This document shows positions 1 through 9,342 of a stretch of DNA of 44,237 bases, one piece after another. The translations under genes were made by a program, and so were the position numbers. This stretch comes from JAWLCQ01 sp041687095 (GTDB lineage Bacteria > Planctomycetota > Phycisphaerae > SM23-33). Position 1 is the first letter of the stretch; every line of letters starts with the position of its first letter. The notes under the pieces were generated by a model that was not told where the DNA came from, did no database searches, and saw only the letters and a program-made list of their open reading frames with translations. The DNA lies in NCBI GenBank assembly GCA_041687095.1, contig JAWLCQ010000022.1:1-44237 (forward strand). The letters are read 5' to 3'.

Positions 1-172
1 CTAGCACTACAACGAAAGATGTTAACTGGTTGACTGGTTAACTGGTGACTGGGACAGCAGTTTGCGTGGGCTGCCCGCCTGGGACTACCGGAGAGGCTCA
101 TCTGGTTGCAAGCCATTGCCAATGAACCAGTTAACCAGCTAGCCAGTCAACCAAGCTTCGTTGTAGTGCTAG
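1..172. repeat. Long imperfect inverted repeat built from ACTGGTT-type units
   Basis: The ends are perfect 16-bp inverted repeats (CTAGCACTACAACGAA at 1-16 and its complement at 157-172). Inside each arm lie degenerate copies of a TTAACTGGTTGACTGG-like unit, also in inverted orientation, around a unique centre at about 60-115. It could fold as a long hairpin or be a MITE-like element. The stop codon of the adjacent membrane-protein frame lies in the right arm. No coding capacity is evident. Confidence 0.75.
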
Positions 173-1415
173 TCCCTATTCCCTAGTGCCTCGCTCCCCC
201 CAGTCCCCAGTGCCTCCCCGGGCTCCTCCCCCCTCGATCGCTCACACTGGCCCCAGTACACCCCCGCGGCAGCGGACAGGAGGGGGACCGCCTGGAACAG
301 GTAGTTGGCACCCTCCCACTGCCGCAGGTCGAACCCCACGGACCGCAGCTCCCCGAAGGCGACGAAGGCCATCGGGACAAGGACCGCGACCCCGATGAAA
401 CCCGCCCACGACGCGAACGACCGGCTGAGCCTCCCCTGCAGCACCACCACCGCCGCCACCGTGCACACCGCCCCCGCGAGCATCAGCAAGGATCCGACAT
501 TCCGGCTGCCCCGCCCGAAGACGTGCAGCGGCGGGTAGGGGTCCGAGGTCAGGTAGAACCCGCCATGCCACACCCCCGCCGTTACCGCCCCCGCGATCAG
601 CAGCAGCACCGCACTGCGAACGTCCCGCCGCGCCAGGCACACCGCGTACAGCGGCAGCAGGGCGATCCAGATGGCCCGGCAGGTCACCACGGTCCCCAGG
701 ACCACCCCCACCCCAAGGACCAGCGCCGGCGTCAGCCGTGCGCGGTTCAGCACCGCCAGCACCGCCACCAGCGCCAGGGAGTACGCGGGGATGTCGTGCC
801 CCGAGAGGATCAACCGCCACGTGATGAACCCGGAGCACAGGACGACGAGCACCACCCCGCCGGCCGCCCTGTCCCCCACCGCCCACCACAACGCCAGCGT
901 CGCCACCGCCAGGTACAGCGGGTTCATGAGCACGTACCCGCGCGTCGCCGACAGCGGCGCGTTCAGCAGCAGCCACCCGCTTCCCGGACTGACGGGCGCC
1001 CCGCCCGGAAGCGCCACGTCATACAGCCCGCCCCCCCCCAGCAGCGACCGCACCGGCAGAATCATCGCCGGAGCGGCCGTCGAGGGGCTCTCCTTCCCCT
1101 CCCACGCCAAGAACCGCTCCGCCCCACCACCGCCCCCACCGCCAGCAGCACGACCACCGCCACCAGCACCCACCGCCCTCGCAGCACTCCCAGCACCCGC
1201 CCGCGCACCCGCTGCGAACACCCGACGGCGAGCAGGACGCCCACCTGCAGACACAGCAGCACCACCAACAGGTACGGCCGCGTGGAGAAGAAACTGCTGC
1301 GGCAGACGTCCGTCAGCGAACACACGTCCAGCAGAAGCACGACCCCGGCGAGCGGGAGGACGGCCCGCCCTGGGGGGAGGGGGGTGGCGAGCGCGCGGGG
1401 CTGGCACCCGGTCAT
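169..1415 (-). pseudogene. Polytopic membrane protein, split by a frameshift
   Basis: Two overlapping minus-strand frames together look like one multi-pass membrane protein. The N-terminal part (from about 1415 down to about 1110) has three strongly hydrophobic segments, including RPYLLVVLLCLQVGVLLAV and a helix ending VVVLLAVGAVVG. The C-terminal part, in another frame from about 1140 down to 169, continues with six or more hydrophobic helices (for example NPLYLAVATLALWW). The frames switch inside a GGC/GGT-rich run near 1110-1150, where a single indel would join them. This is either a real disruption or a sequencing error in a low-complexity run. The layout resembles DUF2029/GT-87-type or PMT-like integral membrane enzymes, but I see no diagnostic motif. 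The last residues are encoded by the repeat at the window start. The start chosen (MTGCQPRAL) is tentative. Confidence 0.5.
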
Positions 1416-1475
1416 CCCCGGCATCTGCTGCAACCTTGCTCCGTCGGATCTGCGTTCATCCTCGTTCATCCCCGC

Positions 1476-4466
1476 TCATCCCTGCTCGGCGTTGGAGAGG
1501 ATGTCGCGGATGGCGAGGGGGGCGTCGGGCATCTCGCGGTTGGCGGACTCGAGCTTCTCGCGGTTGGACATCACGCAGATGGGGGCCTGGGGCAGGCCGG
1601 CGGTCAGGGTCGCCAGGAGGGACTCGCGGATGGCGGGGGCGGTGGCGGCCTTCATGCGTTCGTAGCGCTGCTCCCGCAGCTCGGGCGTCCAGCCGGTGAG
1701 GTGGCGGTAGAGGGCGGCACCGGTGGCCTCGGCGGGGCGGAGGGGGCGGTGGTCGTACTTCGCCGAGCCGATGATCGCCCGCTCGACGTCCTCGCGGGAC
1801 CAGGGGGCGCGGCGGACGAAGTCGAGGGTGTCGGCGAAGACCTTCAGCGTGCGGGCCACGTGCGGGTCGTTGTACGAGCCCAGGTGCAGCAGGGCGCGGG
1901 CGGAGTCGTAGCGGCACCACGCGCCGTAGGCGTTGCCCTGGAAGCGGACCTCGCTGAGGATGTAGTCGAGGCTCACCAGGTGGGACCCCACCCGGAGGAG
2001 CGGTTCGTTGACGGGGTCGCACGAGTGGGGGGCGGGGATGAGCATCTGGCAGTGCGCGACCTGGACGGGCCCGGCGAGGCCCTCGCGGGGCGGGGCGGGG
2101 AAGGGCGTGAACCCGAGGTCGGCGGGTTCGACGGGCTCATCGCGCATGGCGGAGGCCCAGTCGGTGAGGGCGGAGCGCACCGTCGCGTAGGGGGCGTCGG
2201 CGCCGGTGAAGCAGGCGGTGAGGCGGCGGCGGTTGAGGAGGAAGTCGCGGACGGCGAGGAGGTGCGAGACGGCCTCGTCGGACAGCTCGTCGAACCGCTT
2301 CGCCAGGCGTTCGCTGAGGTCCAGTTGGGGCAGGCCGCCGGTGAGTTCGCCGAGGTAGCCCTCGGGGTCCAGCCCGCGTGCGGCGTGGCGGGCGGCGGTG
2401 GAGGAGCCCCCGTGGACGAGCCCGGTCCGCAGGCGGGCGCGGGACTGGACGAGGACGTCCTTGAGGCGGGCGCGGTCGGCGGGGTCGACGGAGAACAGCA
2501 GGTCGTGCAGGACGGACAGGGCGGGGGCGATGCGGTCGTCGACGGCTTTGAGGGAGAGGCGGAGCCCCCAGACGCCCTGGGTGGGGGCGGCGGCGGCGGT
2601 GGTGAAGGAGGTCCCGCAGCCGACGCCCCCGGTGTAGCGGGCGATGCGGCTGCTCATGCATTCGTAGTCCATTCCGGCGGCCCCGAGGCGGCTGAGCAGG
2701 TCGGCGTAGCGGCCGACGTAGGGCCACAGATGGGGCGGCAGGCCGGTGAGGTCGAAGTTGAGGTGGAGGTAGCTGACGCCCCCGGCGAAGACGTCGCAGC
2801 GGAGGAGGTCGGCGTTCCCGGGGAGTTTGTCGGTGCTGGTGGGGACGTGGACGACGTGGGGGGGCAGGTCGGCGGCGCGGAGTTGGGGGAGGGTGGCGAT
2901 GGCCTCGGGGAGGTTGGGGGCGGCGTTGAGGCGGTCGAGTTCGGCGGCGTCGGCGGCGATGCGGCGGGCCTGGTCGTCGGTGAGGGTGGCGCGGAGGGCG
3001 CGCATCTTGTCGGCGAGTTCGGCGTCCTTGCGTTTCTGCCACTGGCGGTCGGGGGCGAGGCGGGCGTCGAGGCGGTGGGGGTTGTCGAGCAGGCGCTCGC
3101 GGATCAGCCGCCCGAACCGCCCGCGGTCGGCCTCGTACTCCTGCCGCACCGTCTGCAGGTGCTCACGCATGCGGACGTGGTCGAGGGGGTCGCAGCCGTA
3201 GATCCACGACTGCATGACGTGCTCCATGGCGTGGAGGGGGAACATGGGGTGGATTTCGAGGTACTGGTAGGCGGCCTGGTGGAAGGCGGCGTCGACGCGG
3301 TCGGGGTCGAAGTCGTCGGCGGCGCACCGTTGGAGCGTGGCGAGGACCAGGTCGCGGAAGGCATCGAGGCGGTCGGGCTCGGCGCCCTTGATCCCGATGC
3401 GGAACGTGTTCTCCAGGCCCACCGAGGAGTCGCCCGAGGCGATGAGGTCCTCGCCCAGGTGCGAGTCGATGACGGCCTTCTTGAGCGGGGCCCCCTCGTT
3501 GCCCAGCAGCAGCAGGCTCAGGACGCGGAGGCGGATGGCGTCGGCGGGGTCGGTGGCGTCTCCGACGAGCCACTGCAGGACGAGGAAGGTCTTGCCCTCG
3601 ATGGGCTCGGTGGGCTCGATGGGGTAGACGTCCTGGACGGTCCGCGGGGCGGCCCAGCGGGGCTGGGGGCGGAGGCCGGTTTCGCCGGGGATGGCGGTGA
3701 AGGGGGCGAGGCGGTCGCGGAGGAACGCCAGATGCTCCCGCGTGGGGATGTCGCCGTAGAGGAAGAAGTAGGCGTTGGAGGGGTGGTAGTGGACGCGGTG
3801 GTAGTCCTGGAGCTGCTGGTAGGTGAGGTCGGGGATGGCGTCGGGGTCGCCGCCGGACTCGCGGCCGTAGGGGGTGTCGGGGAACAGCCCGCGGGTGGTG
3901 AGGCGGTAGAGGCGGGCCTCGGGGTTGGAGTACGCGCCCTTCATCTCGTTGTAGACGATGCCGTTGATCGTGAGCCCGTCGGTGGGGTGGGCGGGATCGG
4001 CGGGGGCGAGGTGGTGGGCCTCGCGGCGGAAGGTCTGGGGGGTGAGCAGGGGGTGGAAGACGGCGTCGAAGTAGACCTCGGCGAGGTTGAACAGGTCGGT
4101 TTTGACGGTGCTGGAGACGGGGTAGTAGGTGCAGTCCCAGCCGGTCATGGCGTTGATGAACGTGGCCATGCTCATCTTGATGAGTTCGAAGAACGGTTCC
4201 TTGACGGGGAAGCGTTGGGACCCGGCGAGCACGGAGTGTTCGAGGATGTGGGGCAGGCCGGTGTCGTCGGGGGGTGGCGTGGGGAAGGAGACGGAGAAGA
4301 GGTTCTCGGGGTCGTCGGCGTGCAGGTGCAGCAGGCGCGCCCCCGAGGCGGGATGGGCGAGGGTGTAGGCGATGGCGTACATGAACGGCAGGGGCGTGAC
4401 GGATTCGACGCGGAACCCGTCGAGGGTGTCCCCGACGGTGAGGGCTTGGGGCGGCATGGTGGGCAT
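1476..4466 (-). CDS. M16C family zinc metallopeptidase (presequence-protease/PreP-like)
   Basis: The 996-residue product has the length and layout of M16C enzymes: two clamshell halves joined by a helical linker. The inverted zinc motif HxxEH is seen as HILEH at residues 73-77, near the N-terminus as expected. The adjacent stretch (KEPFFELIKMSMATFINAMT) is typical of PreP and yeast Cym1. The family degrades unstructured peptides up to about 65 residues inside a closed chamber. No signal peptide is seen, so it is probably cytoplasmic. The distal glutamate ligand should lie about 75-100 residues after HxxEH; the segment around INGIVYNEMKGAYSNPEAR fits. The gene stands alone downstream of the fatty-acid operon, separated by about 220 bp with a strong hairpin. 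Start MPTMPPQ is chosen; the second Met three codons later is possible. Confidence 0.93.
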   Translation of the reverse strand: MPTMPPQALTVGDTLDGFRVESVTPLPFMYAIAYTLAHPASGARLLHLHADDPENLFSVSFPTPPPDDTGLPHILEHSVLAGSQRFPVKEPFFELIKMSMATFINAMTGWDCTYYPVSSTVKTDLFNLAEVYFDAVFHPLLTPQTFRREAHHLAPADPAHPTDGLTINGIVYNEMKGAYSNPEARLYRLTTRGLFPDTPYGRESGGDPDAIPDLTYQQLQDYHRVHYHPSNAYFFLYGDIPTREHLAFLRDRLAPFTAIPGETGLRPQPRWAAPRTVQDVYPIEPTEPIEGKTFLVLQWLVGDATDPADAIRLRVLSLLLLGNEGAPLKKAVIDSHLGEDLIASGDSSVGLENTFRIGIKGAEPDRLDAFRDLVLATLQRCAADDFDPDRVDAAFHQAAYQYLEIHPMFPLHAMEHVMQSWIYGCDPLDHVRMREHLQTVRQEYEADRGRFGRLIRERLLDNPHRLDARLAPDRQWQKRKDAELADKMRALRATLTDDQARRIAADAAELDRLNAAPNLPEAIATLPQLRAADLPPHVVHVPTSTDKLPGNADLLRCDVFAGGVSYLHLNFDLTGLPPHLWPYVGRYADLLSRLGAAGMDYECMSSRIARYTGGVGCGTSFTTAAAAPTQGVWGLRLSLKAVDDRIAPALSVLHDLLFSVDPADRARLKDVLVQSRARLRTGLVHGGSSTAARHAARGLDPEGYLGELTGGLPQLDLSERLAKRFDELSDEAVSHLLAVRDFLLNRRRLTACFTGADAPYATVRSALTDWASAMRDEPVEPADLGFTPFPAPPREGLAGPVQVAHCQMLIPAPHSCDPVNEPLLRVGSHLVSLDYILSEVRFQGNAYGAWCRYDSARALLHLGSYNDPHVARTLKVFADTLDFVRRAPWSREDVERAIIGSAKYDHRPLRPAEATGAALYRHLTGWTPELREQRYERMKAATAPAIRESLLATLTAGLPQAPICVMSNREKLESANREMPDAPLAIRDILSNAEQG

Positions 4467-4505
4467 GGCGGTGTCCTGTGTGCGGTTCCTTCCCCGAGGG
4501 GGCGG

Positions 4506-4531
4506 CCCGCGGGCGCTCCACGGCCCGCGGG
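4506..4531. other. Perfect 9-bp hairpin in the 5' region of the M16C gene
   Basis: CCCGCGGGC at 4506-4514 is exactly complementary to GCCCGCGGG at 4523-4531 with an 8-nt loop. It lies about 40-65 bp upstream of the protease start codon on the minus strand, so it would be in the leader or near the promoter. No T-tract follows, so a terminator role is weak. Confidence 0.5.
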
Positions 4532-4629
4532 GGAGTCGGGGACATTATACGTGCCTCCCCGGGCCCATGCACTCAAATGGCCCGCGAGGGGGGAATTCCG
4601 TTTCGTGCGCGGGGAGGGCGCAAGACGAC

Positions 4630-4661
4630 GCCGCCGGGCTCGCATGCGCGGACCCGGCGGC
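4630..4661 (-). terminator. Putative terminator hairpin after fabF
   Basis: A perfect 9-bp inverted repeat (GCCGCCGGG at 4630-4638, CCCGGCGGC at 4653-4661) lies 27-58 bp past the fabF stop. On the minus strand it is followed only by GTCGTCTTG, a weak U-tract, as is common in very GC-rich genomes. It would close the rpmF-to-fabF operon. Confidence 0.5.
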
Positions 4662-4687
4662 GGGGGGTTCGGAGGGTTCGAATGGCC

Positions 4688-5941
4688 TCAGTCGGTGAAG
4701 CGGCGGAGGATGACGACGGCGTTGTGCCCGCCAAAGCCGAAGCTGTTGGACATCGCGACGTCGATCTGGGTCTGGCGGGGCGTGTGGGGGACGAAGTCCA
4801 GGTCGCAGCCCTCGTCGGGCTCGTCGAGGTTCAACGTCGCCGGGATCACGCCGTCGCGCATGCCCAGGGCGGTGGCGATCGCCTCCACCCCGCCCGACGC
4901 GCCCAGCAGGTGCCCCGTGGAACTCTTGGTGCTCGACACCATCAGGCCGTTCGTCGCGTAGGGCCCGAACACGGACTTGATGGCCGTGACCTCGGCGAAG
5001 TCGCCGAGTTCGGTGCTCGTGCCGTGGGCGTTGATGTACTGGATGGCCTGGGGGTCGAGTTGGGCGTCGGCGAGGGCGTTTCGCATCGCCTGCGCCGCGC
5101 CCTTGCCCTCGGGGTCGGGGGCGGTGATGTGGTGCCCGTCGCAGCTCGCCCCGTACCCGACGAACTCGGCGTAGATCCGGGCGCCGCGGGCCTTGGCGTG
5201 CTCGAGTTCCTCCAGCACCATCACCCCGGCGCCCTCGGCGAGGAGGAACCCGTCGCGGTTGCGGTCCCAGGGGCGCGAGGCGTGCGTGGGGTCGTCATTG
5301 CGGGTCGAGAGGCCCTTGAGGGCGCAGAAGCTGCCCAGGCCCAAACGGGTCAGGGCCGCCTCGCTCCCGCCGGTGAGCATCACGTCGCACTCGCCCCGCT
5401 GGATGGTGCGGAGGGCCTCGCCCATGGAGTTGGCGGCCGACGCGCAGGCGGTGACGACCGCCTGGTTCACCCCGCGCAGCCCCCACTGGATGGCGATGTG
5501 GGCGGCGGCGGCGTTGCCCATGAGCTTGGGGACCGTGAACGGGCTAACCCGCTTCGGTCCCTTCTCGATCATGCGGATGTGCTGATCCTCAAGCTCCTGC
5601 AATCCGCCGATCCCGCTGCCGACGATCACGCCGCAGCGCTCGAGGGTCTCGGCCGTGAAGTCGATCCCGCTGTCGCGGACCGCCTCGACGGCGGCGGCGA
5701 CGGCGAATTGGGCGAAGCGGTCCATCCGCCTCGACTCCCGCGGATCGACATACTCGGCCGGGATGTCCTCCCAGTTCCTCACCTCCCCGCCGATCTGGGA
5801 GGGGAAGGGCTCGGGATCGAACCGCTGGATGCGGGCGATGCCGCTCTTGCCTTCCAACAGCGCAGCCCAGAACTCGGGGACGGTATGTCCCAGGGGATTG
5901 ACGGATCCCAGGCCCGTGAATACGGCACGGCGTCTGGCCAT
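4688..5941 (-). CDS. fabF: 3-oxoacyl-[ACP] synthase II (beta-ketoacyl-ACP synthase)
   Basis: KAS II condenses malonyl-ACP with acyl-ACP in type II fatty-acid elongation. The 417-residue product has the Cys-His-His triad context: nucleophilic Cys166 in VVTACASAANS, a histidine in NAHGTSTELGD and another in STGHLLGASGG. The C-terminus SNSFGFGGHNAVVILRR is the usual thiolase-fold end. The frame extends upstream, but MARRRAVFTG is the start that matches family N-termini, 28 bp after the acpP stop. It is the last gene of the FAS II operon, directly after acpP, an arrangement found in many bacteria. Confidence 0.97.
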   Translation of the reverse strand: MARRRAVFTGLGSVNPLGHTVPEFWAALLEGKSGIARIQRFDPEPFPSQIGGEVRNWEDIPAEYVDPRESRRMDRFAQFAVAAAVEAVRDSGIDFTAETLERCGVIVGSGIGGLQELEDQHIRMIEKGPKRVSPFTVPKLMGNAAAAHIAIQWGLRGVNQAVVTACASAANSMGEALRTIQRGECDVMLTGGSEAALTRLGLGSFCALKGLSTRNDDPTHASRPWDRNRDGFLLAEGAGVMVLEELEHAKARGARIYAEFVGYGASCDGHHITAPDPEGKGAAQAMRNALADAQLDPQAIQYINAHGTSTELGDFAEVTAIKSVFGPYATNGLMVSSTKSSTGHLLGASGGVEAIATALGMRDGVIPATLNLDEPDEGCDLDFVPHTPRQTQIDVAMSNSFGFGGHNAVVILRRFTD

Positions 5942-5969
5942 TCGAAACTGCTTCCTTCTCGGCTGGCGG

Positions 5970-6215
5970 TCAGGCCTTGTTCGAGTGCTCTTTGATGTAG
6001 TCGATGGCCTGGCCGACGGTCTGGATCTTCTCGGCTTCCTCATCGGGGATGGAGAGCTCGAACTCGTCCTCGAACTCCATGACCAGCTCGACGGTGTCGA
6101 GCGAGTCGGCGTTCAGGTCGTTGACGAACGAGGTCTCGCGAGTGATCTCGCTCTTGTCCACGCCCATCTGCTCGGCCACGATCTCAATTACCTTAGTTTC
6201 GATGTCGTCGGGCAC
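5970..6215 (-). CDS. acpP: Acyl carrier protein
   Basis: An 81-residue acidic protein with the phosphopantetheine attachment motif DSL (Ser38) in LNADSLDTVELVMEFEDEF, and the usual four-helix pattern. It carries acyl intermediates between the Fab enzymes encoded around it. It lies between fabG and fabF, the standard neighbourhood. The 140-bp gap to fabG is larger than the other gaps in the operon and may hold an internal promoter that raises ACP output; I cannot pick one out with confidence. Confidence 0.98.
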   Translation of the reverse strand: MPDDIETKVIEIVAEQMGVDKSEITRETSFVNDLNADSLDTVELVMEFEDEFELSIPDEEAEKIQTVGQAIDYIKEHSNKA

Positions 6216-6355
6216 TTTCGTGTCCTCCCTGCTTCCTAACGGTTCTCTTGAAAAACAACAGCCTGGTGACTTACGTGTCCTGTCAGAGCCGCGGTACTAT
6301 AGCGTCCGCCCGGCGGGTTGGCAATAGCATCCTGTCGGCCGCTGCCACAGGCATT

Positions 6356-7096
6356 CTACGTGTGCATCCCGCCGTCGACGCTGATCACCTGCCCGGTGAT
6401 GTAGCCCGAGTCGTCGCTGGCGAGGAAGGCGACGGTCTTGGCGATGTCGGTCGCCTCCCCGAAGCGCTTCAGGGGAATCTGCTCCAGCGCCATGTCCTTC
6501 GCCTGCTGGGGCAGGGCGTCGGTCATGTCGGTGCGGATGAACCCGGGGGCGACGGCGTTGCAGCGGATGTTCTTGGTCGCCAGCTCCTTCGCCGTCGTCT
6601 TCGTCAGCCCGATGAGGCCGGCCTTGGAGGCGGAGTAGTTCGCCTGTCCGCGGTTGCCCTCGATGCCCGAGTAGCTCGCCATGTTGATGATCGAGCCCGC
6701 GCGGTTCCGCAGCATGTGCCGCGACGCCGCCCGCGTCGCGAAGAACGCGCTGGTGAGGTTCACCTTCAGCACCAGCTCCCAGTCCGCGTCGTCCATCCGC
6801 ATCAGCAGCCCGTCGCGGGTGATCCCGGCGTTGTTGACCAGCACGTCCAGGCGCCCGAGGGCCTCGGCGACCTCGTCGATCATCGCCGTCATGCCCTCGC
6901 TGTTCGTGACGTCCATCGTGCGGGTCTGCAGCTTGGCGCCCGGGTTGCCCAGGGCGGCGGGCAGTTCCGCGAGCAGCTCCTCGCGGAGGTCGACGGCCAC
7001 CACGGTCATGCCCTTGGCGAGCAACTCGCGGCAGATCTCGCGCCCGATCCCTCGGGCGCCGCCGGTGACGATCGCCACCTTCTCATTGTCAGCCAT
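6356..7096 (-). CDS. fabG: 3-oxoacyl-[ACP] reductase
   Basis: A 246-residue short-chain dehydrogenase that reduces 3-oxoacyl-ACP with NADPH. It shows the cofactor motif TGGARGIG (11-18), NNAG (88-91) and the catalytic Ser141, Tyr154 and Lys158 (YSASK). The C-terminus GQVISVDGGMHT is characteristic of FabG. The frame runs further upstream, but MADNEKVAIVTGG matches family starts and is preceded by GGAGAGACAG. It lies between fabD and acpP. A repeat-filled spacer of about 270 bp separates it from fabD. Confidence 0.97.
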   Translation of the reverse strand: MADNEKVAIVTGGARGIGREICRELLAKGMTVVAVDLREELLAELPAALGNPGAKLQTRTMDVTNSEGMTAMIDEVAEALGRLDVLVNNAGITRDGLLMRMDDADWELVLKVNLTSAFFATRAASRHMLRNRAGSIINMASYSGIEGNRGQANYSASKAGLIGLTKTTAKELATKNIRCNAVAPGFIRTDMTDALPQQAKDMALEQIPLKRFGEATDIAKTVAFLASDDSGYITGQVISVDGGMHT

Positions 7097-7179
7097 GTCT
7101 GTCTCTCCAATGTCGCAGGGCCAATCCTGCGGATGTCTCTCTCGGTTCACCGGTCTCGCCCCCTCCGGGGAGGGGCAAA

Positions 7180-7367
7180 ACCCGAAACTCGAAATCCGAA
7201 ACCCGAAACAAATTCAAAGCACGAAATTCAAAGCCCGAAAACTCCTGGAAACCCGCACCCCTCGGACTGCGGCTCATGTCTGATCGGGAGCGTTTCGGTC
7301 CTTCGGATTTTGGATTTCGGATTTGTTTCGGATTTCGTGCTTCGGATTTCGGATTTCCTGTGGCTCC
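7180..7367. repeat. Inverted repeat of GAAATCCGAAAC-type units between fabD and fabG
   Basis: The left arm (about 7180-7245) consists of CCGAAA/CGAAATCCGAAAC-like words. The right arm (about 7300-7360) consists of their complements (TTCGGATTTCGGATTT). The spacer at 7246-7300 is unique. This intergenic repeat style recurs in GC-poor blocks of planctomycete-like genomes, and its AT-rich composition stands out here. It interrupts the FAS II operon between fabD and fabG, and could form a large hairpin in the transcript. Confidence 0.8.
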
Positions 7368-8309
7368 TCACGTCCGCAGCTTCTCCAGCGCCTCGCGGGA
7401 GTTCACGCTCGTGATGTTCGCGCGGCGGTGGATGCGGCGCATGAGGCCCGCCAGCACCCGCCCGGGGCCGATCTCGTAGAACGTCTCCACCCCCGCCCCC
7501 AGCAGCGCCTCGACGCACTGCTGCCAGCGGACCGGGCTCGTGAGCTGCGCCAGCAGCTTCGCCCGCGTGTCCTCCGCGCTGCCGTGCGGGGCGGCGTCGA
7601 CGTTGGAGAGCACGGGCACCTGGGGCGCCTGGAGCGTGATGCGGTCCAGCACGCCCGCCAGGCCCGCGGCGGCCGGGGCCATGAACGCGCTGTGGAACGC
7701 CCCGGCGACCTTGAGGGGGATGGCCCCCGAGGCCCCGTGATCCTTGGCGAGCTGCTCCGCCCGCTCACAGGCGGCCTTGGAGCCCGACAGGACGATCTGC
7801 CCGGGGCAGTTGAAGTTCGCGCAGGTGAGGACCTCCCCGCCGGACGCCTGCTCGCACAGGGCGCGGGCCTGGGCTTCGTCGAGGCCCAGCACGCTGACCA
7901 TGCCCGACGGGGCCTCCGTCGCGGCCGCCTGCATCCGCCGCCCGCGCTCCGTCACGAGCGTCAGGGCGTCCTCGAGGGACAGGGCCCCGGCGGCGTAGAG
8001 GGCGGTGTACTCGCCCAGGGACAGGCCCGCGACGTACTGCGGCTGCAGGGCGGAGAGCTGCTCCGGGGGCAGCACCTCCGGCAAGCACGCCAGCAGCGCC
8101 GCCGAGACCGTGAAGATCGCCGGCTGCGCCACGTCGGTGCGGGCGAGTTCCTCCTCGGGGCCCTCGAAGCACAGGCGGGTGAGGGGCAGCCCGGAGACCT
8201 GCTCAGCCGTGGCGAAGACGCGCTGGGCGGCGGGGAACGCGTCGTATACGTCGCGCCCCATGCCGACTTCCTGTGCGCCCTGCCCGGGGAATAGATATGC
8301 CGTCTTCAT
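7368..8309 (-). CDS. fabD: Malonyl-CoA:ACP transacylase
   Basis: The 313-residue enzyme transfers malonyl from CoA to ACP. It starts with the diagnostic MKTAYLFPGQGAQ. The nucleophilic serine is Ser97 in GLSLGEY, a variant of GHSxGE in which His is replaced by Leu as in many bacterial FabDs. The catalytic His206 is in GAFHSAFM. The Q-rich oxyanion segment TDVAQPAIF is present. It follows fabH with a 34-bp gap and precedes fabG across the repeat spacer. Confidence 0.97.
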   Translation of the reverse strand: MKTAYLFPGQGAQEVGMGRDVYDAFPAAQRVFATAEQVSGLPLTRLCFEGPEEELARTDVAQPAIFTVSAALLACLPEVLPPEQLSALQPQYVAGLSLGEYTALYAAGALSLEDALTLVTERGRRMQAAATEAPSGMVSVLGLDEAQARALCEQASGGEVLTCANFNCPGQIVLSGSKAACERAEQLAKDHGASGAIPLKVAGAFHSAFMAPAAAGLAGVLDRITLQAPQVPVLSNVDAAPHGSAEDTRAKLLAQLTSPVRWQQCVEALLGAGVETFYEIGPGRVLAGLMRRIHRRANITSVNSREALEKLRT

Positions 8310-8343
8310 GCCGCGTCTCTCGTCCTGTGTGCTGTGGGCGGTG

Positions 8344-9342
8344 CTAAAGGCGGACCACGCTGCCGGCCCAGGTGAGCCCGGCCCCGAAGGCGATGAGCAG
8401 GACCGTCGAGCCCGGGCCGATGCGGCCCACCCGCCGGGCCTCCTCCAGCGCCAACGGCACGGAGGCGGCCGACGTGTTGCCGAACCGGTCGATGTGCACG
8501 TACACCTTGTCGATCGGGAAGTTGTACTTCTCCACCGCCGACTGGATGATCCGAATGTTCACCTGGTGGGGGACCACCAGGTCCACGTCCGCGGGCGTGA
8601 GCCCGCAGTGCTCCATGCAGTCGCCCAGCAGCCACTGCATCTTCTCGACGGCGAACTTGTAGACGTCGCGGCCGCGCATCTTCACGTAGTGCTGGCGGTC
8701 GCGGACCGTCTGTTCGGTGGGGGGCAGGCGCGACCCGCCCCCGGGCACGTGGATGTAGTCCCACCCGGCCCCGTCGGCGTGCAGGACGTTGTAGAGCACC
8801 CCGCGGTCGGGGTCGTCGGAGGCCTCCAGGACCACCGCCCCCGCCCCGTCGCCGAAGAGGATGCAGCTCGTGCGGTCCTCGTAGTCGCAGACGCGGGAGA
8901 GGGTGTCGGCCCCGATGACCAGGACGCGGCGGTACATGCCCGAGGCGATGAACTGGCTGGCGGTGGCGAGGCTGTAGACGAACCCGCTGCACGCCGCCGA
9001 CAGGTCAAACGCCGGAATGCCCCGCGCCCCGAGGGCGTCCTGGACGAAGACGGCCGTCGCGGGGAAGGCCATCTCCGGAGTGACCGTCCCGCAGATGATG
9101 AGGTCGAGGTCCGCCCCGGTGAGGCCCGCGTCCTGCAGCGCCTGCTGCGCGGCGCGGATGGCAAACGTCCCCGTCGACTCCCCGGGGGAGGCGATGTGGC
9201 GCTCCCGGATGCCGGTGCGCTGCATGATCCACTCGTCGGACGTGTCGAGGATCTTCTCGAAGTCCGCGTTGGTCATCACACGGTCGGGAACGGCCGCCCC
9301 CAGTCCGGTAATTGCAGCGCGGACGGGGTCAGCCTTCGGCAA
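8344..9342 (-). CDS. fabH: 3-oxoacyl-[ACP] synthase III
   Basis: KAS III starts fatty-acid synthesis by condensing acetyl-CoA with malonyl-ACP. The 332-residue product has the Cys-His-Asn triad: Cys118 in SAACSGF, His259 in VPHQVN and Asn289 in RFGNTSAAS. The N-terminal TSDEWIMQRTGIRERHIA is a family signature. Its start overlaps the end of plsX by 14 bp, indicating translational coupling. Confidence 0.97.
   Translation of the reverse strand: MPKADPVRAAITGLGAAVPDRVMTNADFEKILDTSDEWIMQRTGIRERHIASPGESTGTFAIRAAQQALQDAGLTGADLDLIICGTVTPEMAFPATAVFVQDALGARGIPAFDLSAACSGFVYSLATASQFIASGMYRRVLVIGADTLSRVCDYEDRTSCILFGDGAGAVVLEASDDPDRGVLYNVLHADGAGWDYIHVPGGGSRLPPTEQTVRDRQHYVKMRGRDVYKFAVEKMQWLLGDCMEHCGLTPADVDLVVPHQVNIRIIQSAVEKYNFPIDKVYVHIDRFGNTSAASVPLALEEARRVGRIGPGSTVLLIAFGAGLTWAGSVVRL

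Noticed and set aside
1701..4961. Very long plus-strand open frame opposite the M16C protease
   Set aside because: It is Gly/Val/Glu-rich low-complexity text caused by high GC opposite a clear protease gene; no domain is recognisable.
7181..7367. Possible small gene between fabD and fabG
   Set aside because: The stretch is an inverted array of CCGAAA-type words and gives only low-complexity translations.
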